Source: Acetofilamentum sp.
Lineage (GTDB): Bacteria > Bacteroidota > Bacteroidia > Bacteroidales > DTU049
DNA length: 17,748 nt
Assembly: GCA_020720525.1 (NCBI GenBank)
Contig: DYON01000022.1
Span: forward strand, 1-17,748
Reading direction: 5' to 3'
Part shown: positions 1 through 6,944 of the stretch, one piece after another
Layout of the letters: each line of letters begins with the position of its first letter
Numbering within the stretch: position 1 is the first letter of the stretch
Position numbers and translations under genes: made by a program
The notes under the pieces: model-generated
Seen by the model: only the letters and a program-made list of their open reading frames with translations
The model's database searches: none
Told to the model about the DNA's origin: nothing

Positions 1-142
1 GGGTTTGGTTGCAATATGGACATGCAGGGCGGTTGGAAAAGGCTAATGCTTTTTCTTTTTTACGCAAGGCTTGGTGCTCGGCCTGGAGACGATCGAGGTG
101 GGCTTTGCGTAGAGACGATGGGAGAGAGGTGAAGGGAATCAT
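1..142 (-). CDS. N-terminus of a truncated CPYC zinc-ribbon-type protein, possibly a transposase
   Basis: Reading the minus strand from an ATG at 142, 47 codons stay open to the window edge. The product starts MIPFTSLPSS, has a basic, helix-prone stretch (about residues 11-34) and then CPYC at residues 41-44, the first half of a possible zinc-binding knuckle. The only in-frame ATG is at 142, and a TATCTTTG -7 box lies just upstream. An N-terminal CxxC knuckle after a short helical lead is seen in several transposase families, for example the IS1595 type, but also in other DNA-binding proteins. The rest of the gene is outside the window, so the family is a guess. That a gene starts here is more likely than its identity. 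Confidence 0.45.
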   Translation of the reverse strand, partial: MIPFTSLPSSLRKAHLDRLQAEHQALRKKEKALAFSNRPACPYCNQT

Positions 143-495
143 GATGCAAAGATAATATATTACTTGTAATATGAGCAAATTTTTAAAATTACGAGAAAAT
201 ATAAACATAGTTAGAATGTCAATCCACCACCTCTTCATCTACCAATCCAAAACCTGAAATGCCATCGATTTTGTGTTTGTATATTCAATGTATTACCTCC
301 ACTCCAAGAAGCATTGCAGAAAGATTTTTATCGATTTTAGCCACTGCACCCCGAAGGGGAAATCGCTGAAAATTAACACTCCCATTTTGTCGCTTTCGAG
401 GTTGTTTTTATACATGTCCTGCGGTCAAGCGAGATTTGTACCTTTGGGAGTGGACTCAAAAATTATATTTTTAAACAGACTCTAAATGTAAATAG
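143..495. other. Gene-free stretch with a possible insertion-sequence end
   Basis: About 350 bp without a convincing gene. A 70-codon plus-strand ORF (273-485) has no recognisable domain or good start context and is not called. On the minus strand, position 484 begins AGAGTCTGTTTAAAAA, which resembles the terminal repeats of some insertion sequences. An 8-bp inverted repeat (CACTCCCA at 379-386, TGGGAGTG at 443-450) and a small CCCC-GAA-GGGG hairpin near 350 are also visible. If 484 is an element end, the truncated gene at 1-142 may be its transposase. Confidence 0.3.
147..179 (-). promoter_or_regulatory. Bacteroidota-type promoter for the truncated gene at the left edge
   Basis: On the minus strand, TTTG (179-176) is followed after 21 nt by TATCTTTG (154-147). 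This matches the Bacteroidota consensus TTTG (-33) / TAnnTTTG (-7), with spacing near the upper limit. The box ends 4 nt before the ATG at 142, so the mRNA would have little or no leader. Confidence 0.5.
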
Positions 496-1119
496 TTATT
501 TATATTCCTTAAACGCTTCCTCAATTTCAGAATTCTGTTTCAAAAACAAGCCTTTTATGCCGTATTTTTCGGCTGCATCGGTGTTGATTGAAGTATCGTC
601 AACAAAAAGCGTTTCGCTCGCATTCAGCCCATTTTCGTTGAGAATGAGGTCGAAAAATCGTTTTTCTGGTTTGCGCATTTTTACCTTATGCGAATAATAA
701 GCCTTTTCGAACAAGGAGTCGAGCCCCTCAATCCCGTATGTTTCGCTCACCAATTTCTGATATGCTTGGTGGTGAATACTGTTGGTATTGCTCATCAGAA
801 ACAAACGGTATTTTTTGCCAAGCATCTGCAAATATTCAAATCGTTTTGGGGGCAAATCGAACAGCATGGCATTCCATGCGTCAACTATTTGTTGCTGCGA
901 AACGTGTGGAGGAAATAACTTCTGAGCATTGAGCAGAAATTCATTTTCGTCTATTTCGCCACGGTCGAACTGATCGAAAAATCCAATCTGATGATACTGT
1001 CCGAAAGTCTCATCAATATTCTGAATGCCAAGTTTCACAAATTCGCGCTGAGTCACCGTAAAGTCGATGTTCAAAATAACTCCTCCGAGATCGAATATGA
1101 TGTTTTTAATGTTGTTCAT
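496..1119 (-). CDS. HAD-superfamily hydrolase, YihX-like phosphatase
   Basis: A 207-residue HAD subfamily IA phosphatase, probably acting on a small sugar phosphate or nucleotide in the cytosol. Motif I is FDLGGVILNID, with the nucleophile at Asp10. The second motif-I Asp is replaced by Gly12, as in YihX-type enzymes (FDLGNV). Motif II is the SNTN stretch at 110-113, motif III the Lys in RKPEK (Lys150), and motif IV the FVDD at 172-175. I chose the ATG at 1119 because it puts motif I at the usual distance from the N-terminus; ATGs at 1125 and 1149 are alternatives. With this start the gene overlaps the last 14 bp of ispG, so the two are probably co-transcribed and translationally coupled. The substrate cannot be read from the sequence. 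Confidence 0.9.
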   Translation of the reverse strand: MNNIKNIIFDLGGVILNIDFTVTQREFVKLGIQNIDETFGQYHQIGFFDQFDRGEIDENEFLLNAQKLFPPHVSQQQIVDAWNAMLFDLPPKRFEYLQMLGKKYRLFLMSNTNSIHHQAYQKLVSETYGIEGLDSLFEKAYYSHKVKMRKPEKRFFDLILNENGLNASETLFVDDTSINTDAAEKYGIKGLFLKQNSEIEEAFKEYK

Positions 1120-2626
1120 TCTCATCAACCAGCTTTTTAAGTTCGGCAACAGCCTTGTCTTGATGAATAGCCTTTAAAACTGGCTGACCATTGAAATAAA
1201 TATCTACATGATTGGGCTTTGAGCCCAGAATTCCGTATCGGGCACCAGCCATTTCGCCAGGACCATTCACAATACAACCCATAACCGCAAATTGCACTCC
1301 AATGTATGATGCAAACTGTTCCTTCACTTGCTTCAGAATTTTTTCAATATCGTAACTTGTTCGTCCGCACGACGGACAAGAGGTAAAAGCCGCCCGAGTT
1401 ATTAGTCGCCCAGTGGTTTGCAACAACGATAAAGCCGTTTGATAGTATGAACCCGTGTCTTTTTGAGTATCGACTCGGATGGCATTTCCACAGCCATCGG
1501 CCAGAAACGAACCAGCCACAATTGCAAAATCGATTGCCGATTGCACTTTGGGTTCCCAAACAATCGCCATTTTCTCGTTGGAATATTGCTTAAACATATT
1601 TCTAAGCAAATCGATTTGAAGAGAAAATTCTGGAATATTGTTTTGGATGCCAACAACTGGTTTGATGTTGCTGCTTTTTTCGTTCTCATTCAAATAATGA
1701 ACAAAAGGGGAAACCGTTTCGAAAAACTTTCGCGCAGTTTCTTTATGAGCAGCGTTTTTGAGCGCCGACGCTGCAATTTCCTTGGCAATAGGAATTTCTT
1801 TCTCGGGAGCTTCGGTAAGCGAAACACGTATGGTGTTGCCAATTCCGTCGAGCAGCAACGAACCAATGCCTGCTGCCGATTTGATGCGCCCGTCTTCGCC
1901 TTCGCCAGCTTCGGTAACGCCAAGATGAATGGGATATTGAAAGCCTTTCTCGACAAATGCCTGTGCCAGTAACCGATTGGCTCGAATGGTTGTGAGCACA
2001 TCACTGGCCTTTATCGAAACGATGAGTTCGTGAAAATTTTCGCTCCTGAAAATATTGAGAAACTCGATAGCCGATTCAACCATGGCTTGGGGAGTATTGC
2101 CATATCGGTCTATAATACGCTTGCTGAGCGATCCTCCGTTAATTCCAATACGCACTGCCGTTCCATATTTGCGACAAACCGAAATTAGCGGAACGGTGGT
2201 TTGATAAATTTTGTCGAGCTCGTTGTCGTATTCTTCGTTGCTGAATCGGAGTTTCCCTGGAAACAAGTTGACAAAATTGCCCGGATTGATTCTTATTTTT
2301 TCGACCCTTCGAGCAGCTTCGATGGCAATAGCCGGATTGAAGTGAATATCGGCCGCAAGCGGCTGCAAGTATCCTGCATCGCTAAGTTTTTTGCGAATTT
2401 CACCAATTGCTTTTGCTTCCGAAATGTTTTGTGCTGTAATTCGCACCAAATCGGCTCCTACATCAAAAATGCGAATAGATTGTGCCACGGTTGCCTCAAC
2501 ATCAGCAGTGGGAGTATTGGTCATCGATTGCAGTCGCAGGGGATTGCTTCCTCCAAAACCAAGAGAGCCAATCATCACTTCGCGCGACGTATAAAAAAAC
2601 CATGAAAGGTCCTGTGTGGATTTCAT
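1106..2626 (-). CDS. ispG: 4-hydroxy-3-methylbut-2-en-1-yl diphosphate synthase, long form
   Basis: IspG (GcpE) catalyses the penultimate step of the MEP isoprenoid pathway, reducing MEcPP to HMBPP with a [4Fe-4S] cluster. The N-terminal TIM barrel (about residues 15-290) shows LRLQSMTNTPT, RITAQN, ADIHFNP and RINPGN. The C-terminal cluster domain has CPSCGRT (417-423) and MGCIVNGPGE (449-458), giving the three cluster Cys residues 417, 420 and 451 and catalytic Glu458. Between them lie about 120 extra residues compared with the roughly 370-residue E. coli enzyme. This is the insert domain known from Bacteroidota, Chlamydiae and plants, although 506 residues is on the short side for that class (often about 600). 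The ATG at 2626 follows a TATTTTTG box. Confidence 0.97.
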   Translation of the reverse strand: MKSTQDLSWFFYTSREVMIGSLGFGGSNPLRLQSMTNTPTADVEATVAQSIRIFDVGADLVRITAQNISEAKAIGEIRKKLSDAGYLQPLAADIHFNPAIAIEAARRVEKIRINPGNFVNLFPGKLRFSNEEYDNELDKIYQTTVPLISVCRKYGTAVRIGINGGSLSKRIIDRYGNTPQAMVESAIEFLNIFRSENFHELIVSIKASDVLTTIRANRLLAQAFVEKGFQYPIHLGVTEAGEGEDGRIKSAAGIGSLLLDGIGNTIRVSLTEAPEKEIPIAKEIAASALKNAAHKETARKFFETVSPFVHYLNENEKSSNIKPVVGIQNNIPEFSLQIDLLRNMFKQYSNEKMAIVWEPKVQSAIDFAIVAGSFLADGCGNAIRVDTQKDTGSYYQTALSLLQTTGRLITRAAFTSCPSCGRTSYDIEKILKQVKEQFASYIGVQFAVMGCIVNGPGEMAGARYGILGSKPNHVDIYFNGQPVLKAIHQDKAVAELKKLVDENEQH

Positions 2627-2630
2627 GGTT

Positions 2631-2638
2631 CAAAAATA
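2631..2638 (-). promoter_or_regulatory. Candidate -7 box upstream of ispG
   Basis: TATTTTTG on the minus strand fits TAnnTTTG and ends 4 nt before the ispG ATG. No good TTTG lies at the -33 distance; a T-rich stretch is the nearest match. ispG could therefore have its own promoter in addition to read-through from upstream. Confidence 0.35.
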
Positions 2639-2672
2639 ATATAAATATGAAACGTAATGTCGAAAATCGAAT

Positions 2673-3149
2673 TTATTCTTTTATTTCCATATCGTCAAGT
2701 GGCTCGGTAGAAATTTGCTTATCGTCGCCCGATGTAGAATTGTATTCCGAACTATTTGCTTCTTCGTCGAGCTGCTCATTAGTTGGTGCTGGACCTTCGG
2801 CACTCTCGTCGCTGGTGGGTTCGAAGCCTGCAGGGAAAGTGCCATGGTTTGCTTCAATTTGTAAACGAGCGAGGTCACGTGCACGACGCGAATGGTGTAT
2901 TGCTTTCATAAATTTTCCTTCGTGGAAAAGCTTAATGGCAATACGTTGATGAATTACTGCTTTTTTTAAATTGCCGGTAAAAACCTGATTGGCAATTGTT
3001 TGCTTATGTGCGGCATAAACAACGATGGCGGTACGGTTGATTACTTTTTTTGCCTTTTCGCGCATAACAGGTTGTCCTTGAACAAGTGCTGTTCCTGCAA
3101 AAAGTAAAAAGAACGACAATAAAACTGGAAGAAAGGCAATTCTTTTCAT
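2673..3149 (-). CDS. Small secreted protein of unknown function with an acidic tail
   Basis: A 158-residue protein not assigned to a named family. Residues 1-25 form a clear signal peptide (MKR, a hydrophobic core to about 22, likely cleavage near ALVQGQ), so it is exported to the periplasm or surface without a lipobox. Residues 28-100 are basic and helical and contain AVIHQRIAIKLFHEGKFM and AIHHSRRARDLA, resembling an amphipathic helical hairpin. From about residue 105 to the end the sequence is low-complexity and strongly acidic (many E, D, S, T). The basic core and acidic tail could interact. It sits between a small lipoprotein gene (80 bp upstream) and ispG (46 bp downstream), on the same strand. 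Confidence 0.8.
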   Translation of the reverse strand: MKRIAFLPVLLSFFLLFAGTALVQGQPVMREKAKKVINRTAIVVYAAHKQTIANQVFTGNLKKAVIHQRIAIKLFHEGKFMKAIHHSRRARDLARLQIEANHGTFPAGFEPTSDESAEGPAPTNEQLDEEANSSEYNSTSGDDKQISTEPLDDMEIKE

Positions 3150-3229
3150 GGTGCTATTTTTTTGCTAAGGTAAAACTTTTTTTCTTGCAACTCGCAGATT
3201 TAACAAAAATGACACCAAGTTTTCTAACG

Positions 3230-3352
3230 TCAAAAATGTGGACAGGTTTTGCACTTTTTAGGGTTGTACTTTTTTTGGCTTTTGCATGCAGAAAGTGCAA
3301 TGCCAAACGAGAGCAATACAATGAGCAATATATAAAAGTTTCTTCGTTTCAT
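3230..3352 (-). CDS. Tiny lipoprotein with a C-terminal CxxCP motif
   Basis: A 40-codon minus-strand ORF from ATG 3352 to TGA 3230. It has a basic start (MKRRN), a hydrophobic stretch (residues 6-20), a lipobox LSAC with Cys23 as the lipidation site, and a 17-residue mature peptide ending KKCKTCPHF (Cys34, Cys37). Such architecture is unlikely by chance. The mature part resembles very small Cys-containing lipoproteins of Bacteroidota, whose function is unknown to me. A TATTTTTG -7 box lies 18 nt upstream, and the next minus-strand gene starts 80 bp downstream. The overlapping plus-strand ORF (3086-3358) has no comparable signal and is treated as spurious. Confidence 0.65.
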   Translation of the reverse strand: MKRRNFYILLIVLLSFGIALSACKSQKKYNPKKCKTCPHF

Positions 3353-3370
3353 ATTTAAAAAGCAGATTGG

Positions 3371-3397
3371 CAAAAATAACTAATTTTGTTATTCAAA
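3371..3397 (-). promoter_or_regulatory. Candidate promoter of the minus-strand lipoprotein/secreted-protein cluster
   Basis: Minus-strand TATTTTTG (3378-3371) fits the -7 consensus, with TTTG (3397-3394) 15 nt upstream, shorter than the usual 19-21 nt. It lies 18 nt before the lipoprotein ATG. Confidence 0.4.
3381..3388 (+). promoter_or_regulatory. Candidate -7 box for the plus-strand glycosyltransferase pair
   Basis: TAATTTTG fits TAnnTTTG, about 85 nt upstream of the GT9 start. No TTTG is seen at -33. It lies back to back with the minus-strand box at 3378-3371, forming a near-palindrome and a possible divergent promoter. Confidence 0.35.
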
Positions 3398-3472
3398 GCT
3401 AATTTGTTTCATGTTTAAACGAATTAGACCGCAGATTGTTTTTATAATGAATTGTTTTTCTCAGCGAATAGA

Positions 3473-4462
3473 ATGAAAATACTTGTTTACCGAATTAGTT
3501 CCATTGGCGACATTGTGCTTACAACACCAGTTGTACGATGTTTGCGTAAGAATTTTCCGGAAGCAGAAATTCATTACCTAACGCGCCAACGCTATGCCGA
3601 TGTAGTAAAATATAATTCCAATATCAACAAGATTCATTTGGTTGAAAAATCGCCAATGGAAATTTTATCGGTCTTGAAAAATGAAAAATTTGACTATTTC
3701 GTCGATTTGCATAAGAATATTCGCAGCAAAAGGCTCCGATTTGCATTGAGAGTCAAATACAGCTCCTTCCCAAAGCTGAATTTTCGAAAATGGTTGCTTA
3801 CCAAATTTAAAATAAACACCATGCCCGACATCCATATCGTGGATCGCTATTTCAAAGCTGTAGCTGGGCTTGGTGTTGAAAACGACGGACTTGGTCTCGA
3901 TTATTTTTTACCCGCAAACGCAATGCCTGCTATTTCAGATACTTTGCCCGATAAATACATTGTGGTTGCCATTGGAGGAACATTTGCAACCAAGCGCTAT
4001 CCAACCACTTTGGTTGCGCAGTTTGCTGCATTGTCGCCATTGCCAGTTGTTTTGATCGGTGGCGTATCCGAAAAAATGGATGCCGAGTTTATCGAAAAGT
4101 CGGTTTCTGAAAATGTTGTCAATCTTTGTGGGGCACTTTCGCTGTCCGAATCGGCTTGGATAATACAAAATGCAGAATTGGTTGTTTCGAACGACACTGG
4201 AATGATGCATATTGCAGCTGCATTTAAAAAACAAATTGTTTCGCTTTGGGGAAATACTGTGCCCGCATTTGGGATGTATCCATATTATCCAAACGACATG
4301 AAAAACAGGTTCGAAATTCTTGAAAACACAAATTTGAAATGCCGCCCTTGTAGCAAATTGGGCTTCGACAAATGCCCGAAAGGTCATTTCGATTGTATGA
4401 ATAAAATTGATCCCAATCTCATTTTGAAGTTTGTTAGAGATAAATGTGATTGCTTGAATTAA
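3473..4462 (+). CDS. GT9-family (heptosyltransferase-like) glycosyltransferase
   Basis: A 329-residue glycosyltransferase family 9 protein, the family of LPS heptosyltransferases WaaC/WaaF/WaaQ, which act at the inner face of the inner membrane. The N-terminal Rossmann domain opens with ILVYRISSIGDIVLTTP (Gly12, Asp13). The C-terminal domain has VAIGGTFATKRYP and the donor-site stretch NDTGMMHIAAA from residue 240. After it comes a Cys-rich tail, CRPC (290-293), Cys301, Cys308, Cys325 and Cys327; the first part is often seen in this family. I used the ATG at 3473, which begins MKILVYR as in homologues, rather than the upstream ATG at 3452. It abuts the next glycosyltransferase gene with no gap, so the two probably build the same surface glycan or lipid A/core. 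Confidence 0.92.
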   Translation: MKILVYRISSIGDIVLTTPVVRCLRKNFPEAEIHYLTRQRYADVVKYNSNINKIHLVEKSPMEILSVLKNEKFDYFVDLHKNIRSKRLRFALRVKYSSFPKLNFRKWLLTKFKINTMPDIHIVDRYFKAVAGLGVENDGLGLDYFLPANAMPAISDTLPDKYIVVAIGGTFATKRYPTTLVAQFAALSPLPVVLIGGVSEKMDAEFIEKSVSENVVNLCGALSLSESAWIIQNAELVVSNDTGMMHIAAAFKKQIVSLWGNTVPAFGMYPYYPNDMKNRFEILENTNLKCRPCSKLGFDKCPKGHFDCMNKIDPNLILKFVRDKCDCLN

Positions 4463-5977
4463 ATGAACCTTACCTTATGGAATGGATTTTTTGAATTAAA
4501 TCTAAAAAAATCAATGCGACAGTCAAAAAACTTTTCATGGAAAATCTTTTTCGTTTTCTTTGCAATAGCTCTACTGTTGCATATCCCATTTTTGAATGCC
4601 GACCCTGATCGATTGGTTGATGTAAACACTCGTGGAGCTTGGATCGACGAAGGTTTGTATTCGTTTCAAGCAAGAGAATTGATTGACTCTGGTTCATTAG
4701 ACACAACCGTAAACGATGCGTTTATTCGAAGCCCCATTTTTCAATCTTTACTAGTGGTTTTTTTCTTCATTTTTGGAACTCATTTTTTTGCGGCTCGCTT
4801 GGTAACATTACTCATCGCTACTTTTGTTTTAGCAATGTTTGCCAGTAGAAAGAAAACTCGAGTATTTGGACTTATTTTGTCTTTGATAGTATTTTCTCAA
4901 TTTCATGTTTTTCAGTTTTCGCATTATAGCTTAGTGTATATTGCAGCTGCATCGTGGGTGCTGCTTGCAATGCTCTTCTTTTCCGAATCGTTCGAGTTGC
5001 CAAAAGGTCTGCGAAATTCGTTGCTTGCATCTTTTTTCATTTTCTTAGCTTACGGAACCACAATTCAGCTTGTTGGAGCATCGTTGCTGCTGCCTTCTGC
5101 ATCATTTATTCTATGGCTTTTGTCTCCTTCTGGGCAAAAACGTCAGCGATTAATGATTTTTTTATACAACACACTTTTTGCGGTTCTTTTCGGGCTCATT
5201 TATCTCATTGTTTGGTATTTACCATATCAAGAATTTTTTCAAACCATCGTGTTCTTTCAAACCGAAGGACGATTCCCTTCTACCTTTGGGGAGTTTTTTA
5301 GTGTTTTTCAATACAACTTCACAACCACGCTTTGGACAAAAGAGACAATCCCATACTATATTCTTGCATCGCTTTGCTTATTGAGTTTCCCATTTTTGAT
5401 TCGCAAATCTACAAGAATCGAATATTCAAGCATTTTACTATTTGGGGTTATTTGGTTGCTAATTGAATTTCCTAAGACTGGAATGTATTATATCCCAAAC
5501 AGATATTTGCTGTCGTTTATCATATCTATGTCGGTCCTTTCTTCCTTAGTTCTTGCGTCGTTGTTCGATTTTGGCAAAATTTTTAAAGTGGTGTCTATTT
5601 TTGCATTGATAGCCATTTTCTCATTCAATATGCTTTACAACTTCTACTCATATCAACGCAGAACTTTCGATATTGCAAATCTTAATACCGTATTTTCTAA
5701 TAGTGTAGAGCCAAATATGTCTGTATTGGGAGCGTGGGCTCCTTCGTTCACTTGGGATAGTAATGTTAAGTGCATTCCTGTCTGGAATAACTACATGAAT
5801 TTTCAAAAGCCAATCGAGAAGTTCAATCCCAAAGCAATTGTTACTGAATTCAATCAGGCCGACAACGACCATTGCTACGAACAAAATGGCTATCAACTTT
5901 TCGAAATAGCAGATTCAATGCGTATCTTTGGAGTTTGGCGATACAATATTGCTATTTATTGGCTAAAGTCAAAATAA
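4463..5977 (+). CDS. Polytopic GT39/ArnT-like glycosyltransferase
   Basis: A 504-residue integral membrane protein with about a dozen hydrophobic segments. The loop after the first membrane helix contains DPDRLVDVNTRGAWIDEGLY, with Asp62-Glu63, the acidic pair typical of GT-C enzymes (PMT/ArnT superfamily) that transfer sugars from polyprenyl-phosphate carriers on the periplasmic side. It is followed by FQARELIDSG and, in the next helix, FFAARLVTLL, also characteristic. The C-terminal part (about 410-504) is a soluble periplasmic domain. The ATG at 4463 directly follows the stop of the GT9 gene; the ATG at 4511 (MRQSKNF) is an equally plausible start. Acceptor and donor are unknown. The 3' end converges on rlmH with only 3 bp between stop codons. 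Confidence 0.88.
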   Translation: MNLTLWNGFFELNLKKSMRQSKNFSWKIFFVFFAIALLLHIPFLNADPDRLVDVNTRGAWIDEGLYSFQARELIDSGSLDTTVNDAFIRSPIFQSLLVVFFFIFGTHFFAARLVTLLIATFVLAMFASRKKTRVFGLILSLIVFSQFHVFQFSHYSLVYIAAASWVLLAMLFFSESFELPKGLRNSLLASFFIFLAYGTTIQLVGASLLLPSASFILWLLSPSGQKRQRLMIFLYNTLFAVLFGLIYLIVWYLPYQEFFQTIVFFQTEGRFPSTFGEFFSVFQYNFTTTLWTKETIPYYILASLCLLSFPFLIRKSTRIEYSSILLFGVIWLLIEFPKTGMYYIPNRYLLSFIISMSVLSSLVLASLFDFGKIFKVVSIFALIAIFSFNMLYNFYSYQRRTFDIANLNTVFSNSVEPNMSVLGAWAPSFTWDSNVKCIPVWNNYMNFQKPIEKFNPKAIVTEFNQADNDHCYEQNGYQLFEIADSMRIFGVWRYNIAIYWLKSK

Positions 5978-5980
5978 TTC

Positions 5981-6451
5981 TCACCCTTCGTGATGGTATG
6001 GTTCGTTTCGCATAATCGAAAAAGCACGGTATATTTGTTCAACTAGGATGAGCCGAACCAGTTGGTGCGGAAAAGTGAGTTCCGATAGCGACCATTTTTC
6101 GTTTGCACGGTTTAGCAACGATTCGTGTGCTCCGTATGCGCCAGCTACAACAAAAACGATGCGACGATGGCCCAACTCAATCAACTTTTGCAATGCCCCA
6201 GCAAATGCCACACTTCCATGTCGGCTTCCTTTTTCGTCGAGAAGAATTACAAAATCGGAAGATTGAATCTGTTTGAGAAGTTTTTCGGCTTCGTCGCGCT
6301 GCATTGCTTTGAGGTCGCTTACATGCTTTGTGTCGGCTGTTTCAACAATTTCCCATGGGTTGTAACGGCCTATTCGTGTGCTGTAGAATTGCATTCCATC
6401 GGCAACAAATGGCACTCGGGTTTTTCCAGCATTGAGTAATATTATTTTCAT
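5981..6451 (-). CDS. rlmH: 23S rRNA pseudouridine(1915)-N3-methyltransferase RlmH
   Basis: A SPOUT-class methyltransferase that uses S-adenosylmethionine to methylate pseudouridine 1915 in helix 69 of 23S rRNA on assembled 70S ribosomes. The 156-residue length matches the family. Diagnostic stretches are FVILLDEKG followed by GS, the knot-forming VVAGAYGAHE, and the C-terminal LSELTFPHQL, EQIYRA and EPYHHEG. It starts at ATG 6451 and runs divergently from the DUF4783-nadC operon, which is its usual neighbourhood in Bacteroidota. Confidence 0.97.
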   Translation of the reverse strand: MKIILLNAGKTRVPFVADGMQFYSTRIGRYNPWEIVETADTKHVSDLKAMQRDEAEKLLKQIQSSDFVILLDEKGSRHGSVAFAGALQKLIELGHRRIVFVVAGAYGAHESLLNRANEKWSLSELTFPHQLVRLILVEQIYRAFSIMRNEPYHHEG

Positions 6452-6459
6452 ATTAAAAA

Positions 6460-6487
6460 TTTGTCATTGCGAAAAATTGTATCTTTG
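6460..6487 (+). promoter_or_regulatory. Promoter of the DUF4783-nadC operon
   Basis: TATCTTTG (6480-6487) is a perfect TAnnTTTG -7 box, with TTTG (6460-6463) 16 nt upstream. It lies 42 nt before the start at 6530 and inside the rlmH/DUF4783 divergent spacer. Confidence 0.55.
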
Positions 6488-6529
6488 GCTTAAATTTTGC
6501 ACCCCGCAACCAGAACAAAGTACAAAAAA

Positions 6530-6943
6530 ATGAAATATTTTTTAATAATCATATTAACATCGCTTTTTTTTCGGGTAAATGCCGCTGAACCTCAGTTGCC
6601 CGACGATCAGATGTTTTATGAAATTAGCGACAATATTGCCGATGCAATTCGCTCGGGCAATGCTTCGGCGCTATCAGCGTACTTTGCTCCCACCATTCAA
6701 CTTAGTGTCCCAAGCAAAAAAGGAGATTTCAGCCGCACCCAAGCCGAAATCATCATGCAAGATTTTTTCAATAAATATCCTCCTTCATCTTTTTCTGTCA
6801 ATTCCGAAGGCAAATCTTCGGGAACGAATTATTACACTCTTGGCATTTACACCTCTGGGTCGGTGCAATTCAAAGTTTATTATGTAATTCAAAGGATGGA
6901 TGGCGGCATTACATTGCATATTTTGAAATTCGAAATCCAATAA
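6530..6943 (+). CDS. DUF4783 domain secreted protein
   Basis: A 137-residue protein with a signal peptide (MKYFLIIILTSLFFRVNA, cleavage near residue 18) followed by one compact domain of the DUF4783 type: DNIADAIRSGNASALSAYF, then SVPSKKGDFSRTQAEIIM, DFFNKYPPSSF and a final beta-rich stretch. The fold resembles the NTF2/cystatin-like alpha+beta cone, an inference from the pattern of one long helix and several strands. The start at 6530 was chosen because it gives a proper signal peptide; the in-frame ATG at 6497 adds 11 uncharacteristic residues. It is followed by nadC after 1 bp, a pairing common in Bacteroidota. Function unknown. Confidence 0.88.
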   Translation: MKYFLIIILTSLFFRVNAAEPQLPDDQMFYEISDNIADAIRSGNASALSAYFAPTIQLSVPSKKGDFSRTQAEIIMQDFFNKYPPSSFSVNSEGKSSGTNYYTLGIYTSGSVQFKVYYVIQRMDGGITLHILKFEIQ

Positions 6944-6944
6944 C

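Noticed and set aside
273..485. 70-codon plus-strand ORF in the left intergenic region
   Set aside because: No signal, domain or promoter; composition unlike neighbouring genes, and it overlaps the possible insertion-sequence end.
1084..1092. Loss of the second Asp in HAD motif I as a sign of inactivity
   Set aside because: DLGG/DLGN is the normal form in YihX-like HAD phosphatases.
1463..1972. 169-codon plus-strand ORF opposite ispG
   Set aside because: Antisense shadow of a conserved ispG reading frame; no homology-like motif.
3086..3358. 90-codon plus-strand ORF
   Set aside because: It covers the antisense of the secreted-protein start and of the small lipoprotein, which has a clear lipobox; the plus-strand product has no coherent features.
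5975..5983. Terminator between the GT39-like gene and rlmH
   Set aside because: Only 3 bp separate the stops and no stem-loop with a T run is visible there.
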